DNA from: Lachnospiraceae bacterium
GTDB lineage: Bacteria; Bacillota; Clostridia; Lachnospirales; Lachnospiraceae
Direction of reading: 5' to 3'
Assembly: GCA_009911505.1 (NCBI GenBank)
Contig: QXXL01000028.1
Location: 1 to 64,000 of the forward strand
Length of the DNA stretch: 64,000 nucleotides
In this document: positions 18,749 to 27,527 of the stretch, one piece after another
Layout: each line of letters begins with the position of its first letter
Position numbering within the stretch: the first letter of the stretch is position 1
Made by a program: the position numbers and the translations under genes
Notes under the pieces: generated by a model
Seen by the model: the letters and a program-made list of their open reading frames with translations, nothing else
Database searches by the model: none
What the model was told of the DNA's origin: nothing

Positions 18749-19366
18749 ATGAATGAAAAGCGGCCAAACAGGCTCGGCATTATGGGAGGCACATTTGATC
18801 CCATCCACTACGGGCATCTGCTTATTGCCCAAACTGCCGCCGAAGAATTTGATCTGGATCGTGTTATTTTCTTGCCAACTGGGAAATCCCCTCATAAATT
18901 AAGCGATCAGGTAACAGATCCTGCCGTCCGCTGCGAGATGGTTCAGCTTGCCATTCAAGGCAATCCTGCATTTACCATATCTACGTTAGAAGCGGAAAAT
19001 ACAGAAGTGAATTACACATACCAGACGTTACTGGCATTCCGCCGGATGTACCCAGATACTCATTTCTATTTTATAATGGGGGAAGATTCCCTAGATGATT
19101 TTGCGGGCTGGAAAAATCCTGCCGGAATCTGCCGGACGGCATCTATCCTTGTGGCAGTGCGTGATGATGATACAAGCGGGGCGGCGGCAAAAATTGCAGA
19201 CGCAAGGGTTTTGTACACAGCTGATATACACCTGCTGCATGCCCCTGTTTTTTCTGTTTCTTCAAGGGATATCCGGCAGCGTATCCGGAATGGAAAAAAT
19301 GTACGCTACCTGATCCAGAAAGAAGTAGAGGCATTCATCAGAAACCATTCCCTTTATATGGAGTAA
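18749..19366 (+). CDS. nadD: Nicotinate-nucleotide adenylyltransferase
   Basis: The 205-residue protein has the nucleotidyltransferase signature GGTFDPIHYGHL near the N-terminus and the ISSxxIR-type motif (VSSRDIRQRI) near the C-terminus. NadD makes deamido-NAD from nicotinate mononucleotide and ATP, a step common to de novo and salvage NAD synthesis. It is followed four bases later by yqeK, an invariant partner in Firmicutes. Confidence 0.97.
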   Translation: MNEKRPNRLGIMGGTFDPIHYGHLLIAQTAAEEFDLDRVIFLPTGKSPHKLSDQVTDPAVRCEMVQLAIQGNPAFTISTLEAENTEVNYTYQTLLAFRRMYPDTHFYFIMGEDSLDDFAGWKNPAGICRTASILVAVRDDDTSGAAAKIADARVLYTADIHLLHAPVFSVSSRDIRQRIRNGKNVRYLIQKEVEAFIRNHSLYME

Positions 19367-19370
19367 AACA

Positions 19371-19958
19371 ATGATTGTGATTTCAGAGGAATTAAAAAAA
19401 ATAAAAAAGGATCTAAAAAAAGAACTGGATAAAAACCGCTATCAGCATACACTTGGCGTAATGTATACGGCTTCATGCCTTGCAATGCGCTACAGTGGTG
19501 ATATTCAACAGGCAATGCTGGCGGGGCTTTTACATGATTGCGCCAAATGCATCCCGGCAGAAAGGCAGATCCACCTTTGTGAAAAAAACCGTATCCCTAT
19601 GCGGGATGTGGAACTAAAAAATCCACATCTGCTGCACGCAAAGCTGGGGGCATTGCTGGCCAAGTCGCAATACGGGATAAAGGACAAAACGGTACTTCAT
19701 GCGATTGAAGCCCATACGACCGGGATGCCGAATATGGGGCTTTTGGACAAGATCATTTTTGTTGCAGATTATATTGAGCCGCACCGGGACAAGGCGCCGG
19801 ATCTGGCGGAAGTAAGAAAGCTTGCGTTTGATGATATTAACGAAGCTGTGCTCCGGATTTTGTATGATACAATACATTACCTTGATCAGAGACGGGGGGC
19901 GGTTGATCCGGTCACATATGATACATATGAATTTTACAGGAAGCTGTTAAACAGATAG
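19371..19958 (+). CDS. yqeK: YqeK HD-domain Ap4A hydrolase
   Basis: This 195-residue HD-domain protein has the motif LLHDCAK and a downstream HAIEAHTTG with metal-binding histidines, plus FVADYIEPHRD. YqeK proteins hydrolyse diadenosine tetraphosphate to ADP. The lysine-rich N-terminus (EELKKIKKDLKKEL) is unremarkable. It lies between nadD and rsfS. Confidence 0.93.
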   Translation: MIVISEELKKIKKDLKKELDKNRYQHTLGVMYTASCLAMRYSGDIQQAMLAGLLHDCAKCIPAERQIHLCEKNRIPMRDVELKNPHLLHAKLGALLAKSQYGIKDKTVLHAIEAHTTGMPNMGLLDKIIFVADYIEPHRDKAPDLAEVRKLAFDDINEAVLRILYDTIHYLDQRRGAVDPVTYDTYEFYRKLLNR

Positions 19959-19969
19959 GAGGGCATATT

Positions 19970-20317
19970 ATGGATTCACGCGAAATGGCAAAATTAGCCT
20001 GTGCAGCGCTTGAGGACAAGAAAGCGGGGGACGTACGGGTAATTGATATTAGTGAAATCTCTGTAATTGCAGATTATTTTATTATTGCAGACGGGGAGAA
20101 CCAAAACCAGCTTGAAGCAATGAGGGATGCAGTGGATGAGTCGCTTTATAAGGCTGGCGTCCATGTAAAGCAAGTGGAGGGAAATCATAAGTCTACATGG
20201 ATTTTAATGGATTATGGGGATATTATTGTACACATTTTTTCTAAGGAAGATAGATTCTTTTATGATCTTGAGCGTATCTGGCGGGATGGGAAGGTTATAG
20301 AAGCAAAAGAGTTGTAG
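19970..20317 (+). CDS. rsfS: Ribosome silencing factor RsfS
   Basis: The 115-residue protein matches the RsfS/Iojap family, including ADYFIIADGENQNQLEAM and the C-terminal DYGDIIVHIFSKEDRFFYDLERIW. RsfS binds L14 and blocks subunit joining in poor conditions. AGGAGGG precedes the ATG. It is the last gene of the obg-to-rsfS run; downstream is a structured repeat, not a simple terminator. Confidence 0.97.
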   Translation: MDSREMAKLACAALEDKKAGDVRVIDISEISVIADYFIIADGENQNQLEAMRDAVDESLYKAGVHVKQVEGNHKSTWILMDYGDIIVHIFSKEDRFFYDLERIWRDGKVIEAKEL

Positions 20318-20364
20318 GAAGTATTTTTTCCTACTTTCTTTAGAGCGTATTTGAAAAATGCTTT

Positions 20365-20496
20365 CTGTCAGATGTGCGACCCATTTGTGGGAGATTGTAC
20401 CCAAAGGGTATGATATGCCGAATAAGGGAGACGTAGTGGGCTACGTTGACCGAATTCGGTGTAGATATCCCGCTAAGTGGGGCGTGCAGATGGCAG
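20365..20496 (+). repeat. Long imperfect hairpin element, possible structured RNA
   Basis: The ends of this 132-base segment (CTGTCAGATGTGCGACCC and GGGGCGTGCAGATGGCAG) pair over about 18 positions with several G-U pairs when read on the plus strand, and pairing continues inward (TGGGAGA with ATCCCGC). Inside are GTACCC/GGGTAT (20397-20411), ACGTAG/CTACGT (20431-20446) and the palindrome ACCGAATTCGGT. It is preceded by AGAGCGTATTTGAAAAATGC (20343-20362), variants of which occur at 2381, 8950 and 61903. It contains no convincing ORF. Confidence 0.6.
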
Positions 20497-20527
20497 GGTG
20501 TGTAGCGTGGTCTCTGTTCGGGGGCTA

Positions 20528-20605
20528 AGGGGCTTTAAACGATCCTGTAATGTTCAAGGTAAACGGTAGGGGCTGTGTCACTGGAGCCCCTATCACAAAG
20601 CCCCT
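20528..20605 (+). repeat. Nested G+C-rich hairpins between rsfS and lexA
   Basis: AGGGGCTTT (20528-20536) pairs perfectly with AAAGCCCCT (20597-20605). Inside, TAGGGGCT (20567-20574) pairs with AGCCCCTA (20585-20592). No T-run follows on either strand within a few bases, so termination is uncertain, although it sits between convergent genes. AGCCCCTATCACAAAGCCCC resembles a segment at 2265-2291. Confidence 0.6.
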
Positions 20606-20614
20606 GCCATATAT

Positions 20615-21229
20615 TTAAAAAAGGCGGAATACACCAAACACAACGCCTAGTATAGATACTTCATCTACAATAATCGGCTCCATAGTGTCATTTTCCGGCT
20701 GTAGCCTGTAGTGCCCATTTTCTTTGTAGTAGGTTTTAACGGTAGCAGAATCGTCTAAAAGGGCGACAATCATGTCTCCGTTTGATGCATCGGGCTGTTT
20801 GCGCACAAGAATCTTGTCACCGTCGAATATACCGGCATTTATCATACTGTCGCCTTTGACGCACAGCATAAATACCTCCTGGTTAGGGACGAATTCAGTC
20901 GGGATCGGGAAATAATTTTCAATATTTTCTGTGGCCAGGATGGGCTGTCCTGCGGCAACCCTGCCTAGAATCGGCACGTTTACAACTTCACGCCTAGTCA
21001 GGTTAAACATATCATCTGTAATTTCAATTGCCCGCGGCTTTGTTGGATCTCTGCGGATATATCCGTTTTTCTCAAGTGTTTCTAAATGTGAATGGACGCT
21101 TGAAGTAGATTTTAATTGGACTGCTTCGCAGATTTCACGAACCGACGGAGGATATCCTTTATTTAAAATTTCTTTCTTGATATATTCTAATATTTCGCTT
21201 TGCTTTACAGTAATTTTTCCATATGCCAT
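20615..21229 (-). CDS. lexA: LexA SOS repressor
   Basis: The 204-residue repressor has an N-terminal winged helix (about 1-65) and a C-terminal S24 self-cleavage domain. The cleavage site is in GRVAAGQPI (A-G bond), the catalytic serine in KGDSMINAG, and the lysine in ATVKTYYKE. RecA filaments trigger self-cleavage and release of SOS genes. AAGGAGG precedes the ATG. The gene is divergent from a yneA-like gene, and the shared 203-base intergenic region carries SOS boxes. Confidence 0.97.
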   Translation of the reverse strand: MAYGKITVKQSEILEYIKKEILNKGYPPSVREICEAVQLKSTSSVHSHLETLEKNGYIRRDPTKPRAIEITDDMFNLTRREVVNVPILGRVAAGQPILATENIENYFPIPTEFVPNQEVFMLCVKGDSMINAGIFDGDKILVRKQPDASNGDMIVALLDDSATVKTYYKENGHYRLQPENDTMEPIIVDEVSILGVVFGVFRLF

Positions 21230-21315
21230 AAATTGGGCCTCCTTATCGTTTCTTTTGGATACGAAAATCCATTTTTAGTATATCATAACTTCCAAAAAAA
21301 AGCAAACGGATATTC

Positions 21316-21381
21316 CGAAAATTTGTTCGCAAAAGTATTGACAAACACCCGTTCTAATATTATAATACAAACAGGCGTTTG
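21316..21381 (+). promoter_or_regulatory. SOS regulatory region: three LexA boxes and the yneA promoter
   Basis: Three sites fit the Gram-positive LexA box CGAAC-N4-GTTCG: CGAAAATTTGTTCG (21316-21329), CAAACACCCGTTCT (21342-21355) and CAAACAGGCGTTTG (21368-21381). The plus-strand promoter is TTGACA (21338-21343), 17 bases, TATAAT (21361-21366); the second box lies in its spacer and the third just past the -10. LexA would block yneA and can autoregulate lexA. Confidence 0.75.
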
Positions 21382-21432
21382 CAAACTGTTGTTCTGTTTT
21401 TTGCGGCTTTATAATCGAAAGGGGAAGTTTAT

Positions 21433-21777
21433 ATGAGGAAAACCTATTCTATAAGAGTGTGGGGCAATATTTTAGGAATAAAGATTATTTGTGTTATAGC
21501 AGTTATTGCAATAGCCACAATTACGTTTACTGTTGGCAATATCCGTAGCTTTGCTGGATTAGCTGTGCCCGAAAGGGATGTTTATAAGTATTATACCAGT
21601 ATTTGTATTGAGAAAGGCGATACGCTTTGGAGCATAGCAAATCAATATATGACAGAGGAATATGACGGGATAGAAGAGTATATCTATGAGGTACGCAGGC
21701 TGAACCATTTGTGCGGAGATGGAATCCATGCAGGAAAATACTTGATGATTCCGCGTTACGCTGTGGAGACTTATTGA
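21433..21777 (+). CDS. yneA: YneA-like SOS cell-division suppressor (LysM protein)
   Basis: The 114-residue protein has one membrane segment (about 15-36) and an extracytoplasmic LysM-like domain starting CIEKGDTLWSIANQY and ending HAGKYLMIPRY. This is the architecture of Bacillus YneA, which delays septation during DNA damage. The position divergent from lexA and the LexA boxes over its promoter support the role. Sequence similarity outside LysM is weak, so the name rests on architecture and context. GAAAGGGG precedes the ATG. Confidence 0.8.
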   Translation: MRKTYSIRVWGNILGIKIICVIAVIAIATITFTVGNIRSFAGLAVPERDVYKYYTSICIEKGDTLWSIANQYMTEEYDGIEEYIYEVRRLNHLCGDGIHAGKYLMIPRYAVETY

Positions 21778-21812
21778 AAGTTTAAAAGAAATATATCAAT
21801 TTAAATATGGAA

Positions 21813-21866
21813 GTTTGTGGCAAAGGAAATCTTTTTATGGTTATTCCTTGTCTTTTACTGGCAAAC
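21813..21866 (+). terminator. Possible hairpin after yneA
   Basis: GTTTG (21813-21817) and CAAAC (21862-21866) enclose AAGGAA (21823-21828) paired with TTCCTT (21844-21849). The stem is interrupted and no clean T-run follows, so it is only a candidate 3' end for yneA, before the acyltransferase gene. Confidence 0.35.
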
Positions 21867-21941
21867 CATATATAATTATACTCTAAAGGATACCTTTATG
21901 CCAGATGGCGTATTAAGGAAGCCTTAAGGAGAGATTAAACT

Positions 21942-22658
21942 ATGCTAAGGTTTATATATGTAATTATTATGAATCTGTTCCGTGCCCCTTACATTATCCC
22001 AAAAATGCGGCGGGAAGCAGGGCATCCGGAGCATTATGATGAAGAAGAGCGTTACCGTCTGGTAAAGCACGTAATACGCTTAATGAAATTATCCGGCAAA
22101 GTCCACACTAAATCATTTGGTACAGAGAACCTTCCGGAGGAAGGAGGATATATTATGTATCCGAACCATCAGGGGAAATATGATGCATTGGGCATTATTT
22201 ATACCCATAAAGAGCCTTGTTCTGTTGTTATAGACAAAGCCAAATCCAACTCAATCCTGGTTAAGGAATTTATAGATTTAATCCAGGGGAAGCGTATGGA
22301 AAAAGACAATGTCCGGCAGGCTCTTACTATTATTAATGAGGTTGCAGAGGACGTAGTGTCTGGCAAACGTTATATCCTGTTTCCGGAAGGCGGATACGAG
22401 TTTAATAACAAAAACAAAGTAACTGCGTTTAAACCCGGCAGCTTCAAATCTGCAGTAAAAGCCAAAGCGCCAATTGTTCCAGTGGCTTTAATTGATTCAT
22501 ACAAAGTATTTAACAGCTTTCATTTTGGCAAAATTACCACACAGGTTCATTATTTAAAGCCCATTTTTTATTGCGAATACCAGCATATGAATACAGGTGA
22601 AATAGCGCGCCTGGTACAAGAGCGGATTCAGCAGGTAATGGATACTCATACTGTTTAG
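21942..22658 (+). CDS. plsC: 1-acyl-glycerol-3-phosphate acyltransferase-like protein
   Basis: This 238-residue PlsC-family protein has the catalytic NHxxxxD motif in PNHQGKYDALG (about residue 77) and a downstream FPEGGYEF block in place of the usual PEGTR. The hydrophobic N-terminus suggests membrane association. The expected reaction is acylation of lysophosphatidate to phosphatidate. TAAGGAGAG precedes the ATG. Its stop codon overlaps by four bases the stop of the convergent recombinase gene. Confidence 0.85.
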   Translation: MLRFIYVIIMNLFRAPYIIPKMRREAGHPEHYDEEERYRLVKHVIRLMKLSGKVHTKSFGTENLPEEGGYIMYPNHQGKYDALGIIYTHKEPCSVVIDKAKSNSILVKEFIDLIQGKRMEKDNVRQALTIINEVAEDVVSGKRYILFPEGGYEFNNKNKVTAFKPGSFKSAVKAKAPIVPVALIDSYKVFNSFHFGKITTQVHYLKPIFYCEYQHMNTGEIARLVQERIQQVMDTHTV

Positions 22659-23746
22659 AGTATGTCTGAGAAATGGCCTCCACTGTTTTTTCTCTGGGCC
22701 TTTTCACGCAGCCGTACCATATTAGCGGCCTGCCTGCGCCGTTCATCTGCCTGTGCCGCATAATGTTTCCTGGTTGTATTGACGTCTTTATGCCCTAAGA
22801 CGTCGGCAACCAGATAGATATCGCCGGATTCCTGGTAAAGCGCTGTCCCATATGTACTACGTAATTTGTGCGGTGTTATATTTTTTATCGTTGTGACAAG
22901 CCTGGAATATTTTTTTACCAGGTTTTCTACAGCCCGGACGCCCATCCTTTTCTTCTGCATTGACAGAAAAAGGGCGTTTGTACTTCCTTCCATGGGAAGG
23001 ATATGCTCCCGTTCCTGCATATAATCGAACAGTGCCCCTGCGACTTCTTCTCCAAAGTACACAATGGATTCATAACCTCCTTTGCGGTGTACTTTGATAC
23101 CGTTGTTTTTAAAATCCACATCCGTAATGTCTAACCCGACACACTCCGATACACGGATTCCTGTCCCAAGTAAAAGTGTCAGCATAGCAAGGTCGCGTTT
23201 TTTTGTCTGTGCATGGTATGCCTTTTGGCGTTCGGTCAGATTTTCGCCGGACTCCACTTCATCTAGTAAGGAAGCGACCTCATCAATATCCAGGCGTATA
23301 ATATTTTTTTCATGCAGCTTTGGCATTTTTACCAGCTCTGCCGGGTTTGTTGTTATCCGTTCTGTCCGGAAAAAGAAATTATAAAAGCTGCGCAGGCATG
23401 CCAGCTTCCTTGATATGCCGCGTTCATTATTTGTGTGCTCTACGTCATCCTTTATATAATATTTAAGCCAGTGGAGGTACTCTTCAATATCCTGGGATTT
23501 TATTTGATCCAATATGCTAAGCGGAAATTCGCGGATAGTTTGCTTTTGGCAGTATGGGTTATTGGTATGCATATATTCAAAGAAAACCCCAAGGTCATAA
23601 GCATACGCAATACGGGTTCTGGAAGATGTTGTCGGCTCAATGCCAATAAAGTATTCCTTACAGAAAAAAGGGAGGGCCTGCAGCAGCTCCCGGAGCTTTA
23701 GTTCATTATCAATGTTTATTTTTTCATGGTATGTTTTTTCTTTCAT
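22655..23746 (-). CDS. Tyrosine recombinase (XerC/XerD-like)
   Basis: The 363-residue protein has an N-terminal SAM-like core-binding domain and a catalytic domain in which all residues can be placed: R198 (GTGIRVSE), K222, H293 and R296 (PHKLRSTYG), H319 (LGHKDVNTT) and Y329 (KHYA). It therefore looks active. It is longer than XerC/XerD (about 300), with an extra N-terminal 40 residues. Clostridia often have such chromosomal recombinases besides the dimer-resolving pair; no prophage or integron genes surround it. Its role is undetermined. Confidence 0.85.
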   Translation of the reverse strand: MKEKTYHEKINIDNELKLRELLQALPFFCKEYFIGIEPTTSSRTRIAYAYDLGVFFEYMHTNNPYCQKQTIREFPLSILDQIKSQDIEEYLHWLKYYIKDDVEHTNNERGISRKLACLRSFYNFFFRTERITTNPAELVKMPKLHEKNIIRLDIDEVASLLDEVESGENLTERQKAYHAQTKKRDLAMLTLLLGTGIRVSECVGLDITDVDFKNNGIKVHRKGGYESIVYFGEEVAGALFDYMQEREHILPMEGSTNALFLSMQKKRMGVRAVENLVKKYSRLVTTIKNITPHKLRSTYGTALYQESGDIYLVADVLGHKDVNTTRKHYAAQADERRRQAANMVRLREKAQRKNSGGHFSDIL

Positions 23747-23874
23747 TTTGTAAGAACCTTCTTTCTTTTCTGTTACCTGTTGATTATAAACTATTTTTGA
23801 GGTAAAATCTACGGGGATTGGATATTTATTACAACGGTGAAAATAAACTTAAATCAGAAAGGGGCTACAATTCA

Positions 23875-24321
23875 ATGCGTTTTTTAATACAGCGTGTTAC
23901 TCATGCAAAAGTAGTAGTGGAAGGGCAGGCCACTGGAGAAATCGGAACAGGGTTTTTGGTGTTTATTGGCGTTTCGGAACAGGATACTATAGAAATAGCA
24001 GATAAGCTAATCAAAAAACTGGTTGCGCTGCGTATTTTTGAAGATACAGAAGGGAAAACAAATCTGTCGTTGAAAGATGTGGGAGGCAGCCTGCTTTTAG
24101 TATCACAGTTTACTCTTTATGCAGACTGCAAAAAAGGGAACCGGCCGTCATTTGTACATGCCGGGGCGCCCAAATTGGCAAATGAGCTGTATGAATATAT
24201 CATCGCCCAGTGCAGGCTGGCCGGAGTGGATGTTCAGACTGGGGTTTTTGGGGCTGATATGAAGGTTGAGCTGGAAAATAACGGGCCATTTACAGTGATG
24301 CTGGATTCTAAAGAGCTTTAA
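23875..24321 (+). CDS. dtd: D-aminoacyl-tRNA deacylase
   Basis: The 149-residue protein begins MRFLIQRVTHAKV and contains the family motifs SQFTLYADCKKGNRPSF and NGPFTVMLDS (Gly-cisPro loop). Dtd removes D-amino acids and glycine mischarged on tRNA. The frame is open upstream to 23818, but the ATG at 23875 has GAAAGGGG ten bases before it and matches the family N-terminus. Confidence 0.96.
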   Translation: MRFLIQRVTHAKVVVEGQATGEIGTGFLVFIGVSEQDTIEIADKLIKKLVALRIFEDTEGKTNLSLKDVGGSLLLVSQFTLYADCKKGNRPSFVHAGAPKLANELYEYIIAQCRLAGVDVQTGVFGADMKVELENNGPFTVMLDSKEL

Positions 24322-24351
24322 GCACATACATGTACATATACCAAATTTTAG

Positions 24352-24380
24352 TTGATAGCATAGCTATTTTCTGCTATAGT
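24352..24380 (+). promoter_or_regulatory. Promoter of the class II aldolase gene
   Basis: TTGATA (24352-24357) and TATAGT (24375-24380) are separated by 17 bases. AGGAGGA follows just before the ATG at 24429. Confidence 0.7.
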
Positions 24381-24410
24381 GGAAGATAGAAAAATGGATT
24401 AAGTACTTAA

Positions 24411-25280
<870 letters not shown>

Positions 25281-25291
25281 CATACCATATA

Positions 25292-25337
25292 AAACCGGGC
25301 AGCTTATGCAAATAGCAGGCAATGCCCGGTTTCTATT
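25292..25337 (+). terminator. Terminator after fba
   Basis: AAACCGGGC (25292-25300) and GCCCGGTTT (25324-25332) form a perfect 9-bp stem, followed by CTATTATTTTT. Confidence 0.85.
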
Positions 25338-25350
25338 ATTTTTAGTACTA

Positions 25351-25382
25351 ACTATTCGTTAAAGTTGTCTTTTGCGAATAGT
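25351..25382 (-). terminator. Candidate terminator of the minus-strand cluster ending at 25384
   Basis: ACTATTCG (25351-25358) and CGAATAGT (25375-25382) form an 8-bp inverted repeat directly beyond the stop codon of the kinase-like gene. No strong T-run follows. Confidence 0.45.
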
Positions 25383-25383
25383 T

Positions 25384-26013
25384 TCACCGCTTCTTCTCCA
25401 GACTCTTACGAAATGCTAATATCATTTCTACACATCCATCTACACCAATCCGGCTACTGTCTAATGTAATATCATACCCTTTAGAGTCCCCCCATTTTTT
25501 ACTTGTATAATAATTGTAATAGCTTGCCCGCCGTTTATCGTTTTTCTGAATTAAATCACGTGCCTTATTTAACGGTAAATCCATCTTTTTTGAAATTTTC
25601 CTGGCTCTGTAATCCAAATCTGCATGGATAAAAACATTTATACAGCCCGGATTATCTGCTAATGCATAATCGGCGCATCTGCCGACAATAACACACGGTT
25701 CTTTCCCCGCAATTTTCTTAATGGTGTCAAACTGCGCTAAAAATACTTTGTGGTTTAACGGCATATCTAAAAAAGGCGCTGAGGAATACCCTCCAAAGGA
25801 ATATGTGTCCATAACGAGCGAATACAAAAAACTGTTAGTCGGCTTTTCATCATGGTTCTCAAAAATTTCCGCGCAAAATCCACTTTCCTTTGCCGCTTCG
25901 TCCAACAGTTCCTTGTCATAGCATTTTACGCCGAGGCTTTTGGCAAGGGCTATACCCACATCCTTGCCTCCACTGCCAAATTCCCTTCCGATTGTATAAA
26001 TATGATTGTTCAT
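25384..26013 (-). CDS. Cytidylate kinase-like protein
   Basis: The product (209 residues from this start) begins NNHIYTIGREFGSGGKDVG, a P-loop-like nucleotide binding site of the cytidylate-kinase-like family common in Clostridia. It differs from housekeeping Cmk in the P-loop spacing and core, and no substrate has been settled for most members. An ATG at 26017-26019 lies only two bases after the AAGGTGG site, so the second ATG (26011-26013) at normal spacing is preferred. It lies 40 bases after rluD and may share its transcript. Confidence 0.8.
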   Translation of the reverse strand: MNNHIYTIGREFGSGGKDVGIALAKSLGVKCYDKELLDEAAKESGFCAEIFENHDEKPTNSFLYSLVMDTYSFGGYSSAPFLDMPLNHKVFLAQFDTIKKIAGKEPCVIVGRCADYALADNPGCINVFIHADLDYRARKISKKMDLPLNKARDLIQKNDKRRASYYNYYTSKKWGDSKGYDITLDSSRIGVDGCVEMILAFRKSLEKKR

Positions 26014-26052
26014 ATACATCCCACCTTTACTTATTTTATATAAAATATATAG

Positions 26053-26970
26053 TTACCTGTTTTTTAGCTTTGCTGCTAATTGCAAAAAATAATCCGGCAT
26101 AGGCGCAGTTACTTCTATATACTTCCCTGTCTTTGGGTGCAGGAAGCCGATCGTCATGGCATGGAGCGCCTGGCCAATTAAATGGTATGGGTTTTTCAAA
26201 TTGCCATACACTTTATCGCCAAGCAAAGGATGCCCTATGCTCGCCATATGCACACGTATCTGGTGTGTCCTGCCCGTTTCAAGGCAAAATTCCATATATG
26301 CGGCATCCCGCCACTGCTCTAGCACCTTATAATGCGTCACCGCAGGCTTGCCGCCTTTTGTGACAACCGCCATTTTTTTCCGGTCTATTGGATGCCTGCC
26401 AATATTCCCTTCAACAATGCCTTCTGTCTGGCGCATGTTTCCTGATACAATCCCCCGGTAAATCCGCCGTATGGAATGTTCCTTAATTTGTTCTGCAATA
26501 CAAACATGGCTTTCGTCATTTTTGCAGACAATTAAAGATCCCGTTGTATCCTTGTCAATCCTGTGCACAATCCCTGGACGTATCATGCCGTTTATTCCGG
26601 AAAGGCTGTCTTTGCAGTAATACATAATGGCATTGACCAGTGTTCCAGTATTATGCCCGGCAGAGGGATGCACTACCATGCCTTTGGGTTTATTGACCAC
26701 CAAAAGCTCTGTATCTTCATATAAAATATCAAGCGGAATATTTTCCGGGACAATTTCACTGCTCTTTGCAGGAGGGATATGGATTTTTACCTCTTGGGCA
26801 GGCTTTAACTTATAATTGGCCTTCTGGGGGGTTAAATCCACTGCCACATCCCCTTCTTTAATCAGTTTTTGCAGGAAAGAACGGGTCAAATCTGTAAGCT
26901 GCCCGGACAGATATTTGTCCAGCCGAACCCCCTCGTCCAGATCAGTTGTCAAAAATGTAATCGTCTGCAT
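26053..26970 (-). CDS. rluD: RluA/RluD-family pseudouridine synthase
   Basis: The 305-residue protein has an N-terminal S4 domain (LDKYLSGQL onward) and the RluA-family catalytic motif HRIDKDTTG with the active-site aspartate. RluD-type enzymes modify uridines in helix 69 of 23S rRNA; the exact target of this paralogue is inferred. It follows lspA by 14 bases, as in many Firmicutes (lspA-rluD). Confidence 0.93.
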   Translation of the reverse strand: MQTITFLTTDLDEGVRLDKYLSGQLTDLTRSFLQKLIKEGDVAVDLTPQKANYKLKPAQEVKIHIPPAKSSEIVPENIPLDILYEDTELLVVNKPKGMVVHPSAGHNTGTLVNAIMYYCKDSLSGINGMIRPGIVHRIDKDTTGSLIVCKNDESHVCIAEQIKEHSIRRIYRGIVSGNMRQTEGIVEGNIGRHPIDRKKMAVVTKGGKPAVTHYKVLEQWRDAAYMEFCLETGRTHQIRVHMASIGHPLLGDKVYGNLKNPYHLIGQALHAMTIGFLHPKTGKYIEVTAPMPDYFLQLAAKLKNR

Positions 26971-26984
26971 ATTGCCTTATATCC

Positions 26985-27521
26985 TTATGATTTCTTTTTC
27001 CAAAACGCAAGCTGTTTAAACACCAAATCTATATCTTCTTCTTTATAGTAAAAACTAAACAGCGCAATCAAAAGTATCGTCGCCACCGAAACATAAATAT
27101 CTGCTACATTAAACACTGGAAAATCAATCAGGCGAAAATAAAAAAAATCTATGACATAATCATGTGTACACCTGTCAATAAAATTCCCAACTGCACCCGG
27201 AATCAAAAGGATTAATAACAAATGCATGAAAAAATAGCGTTTCTCTTTTGGAATACGGATATACAGGTAGATAAGTACAGAGAGCGTAACCACCGTTATA
27301 ACCACAAGAAACCCCTTCTGCCCCTGCAGTATGCCAAAAGCCGCCCCCCGGTTTTCCAAATATGCCAGTTCGAATATACCTGGAATAACAGGGACTGCAG
27401 GTGCATTTTTTAAGTAGAGGACTGCAAGGCGTTTGGTAAACTGATCCAGCACAACCAGTAAAATCATAGCAAGAATGCCCATCCCTAATAAGAAAGTGTT
27501 TCTTTTGGAAGCTTGATTCAT
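26985..27521 (-). CDS. lspA: Lipoprotein signal peptidase
   Basis: The 178-residue membrane protein has four hydrophobic segments and the two catalytic aspartates of signal peptidase II, in NFIDRCTHDYVIDFFYF and FNVADIYVS. LspA cleaves lipid-modified prolipoproteins such as the DUF3048 and ApbE lipoproteins encoded in this window. The gene lies between aroB and rluD, six bases after aroB. Confidence 0.96.
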   Translation of the reverse strand: MNQASKRNTFLLGMGILAMILLVVLDQFTKRLAVLYLKNAPAVPVIPGIFELAYLENRGAAFGILQGQKGFLVVITVVTLSVLIYLYIRIPKEKRYFFMHLLLILLIPGAVGNFIDRCTHDYVIDFFYFRLIDFPVFNVADIYVSVATILLIALFSFYYKEEDIDLVFKQLAFWKKKS

Positions 27522-27527
27522 ACTGAT

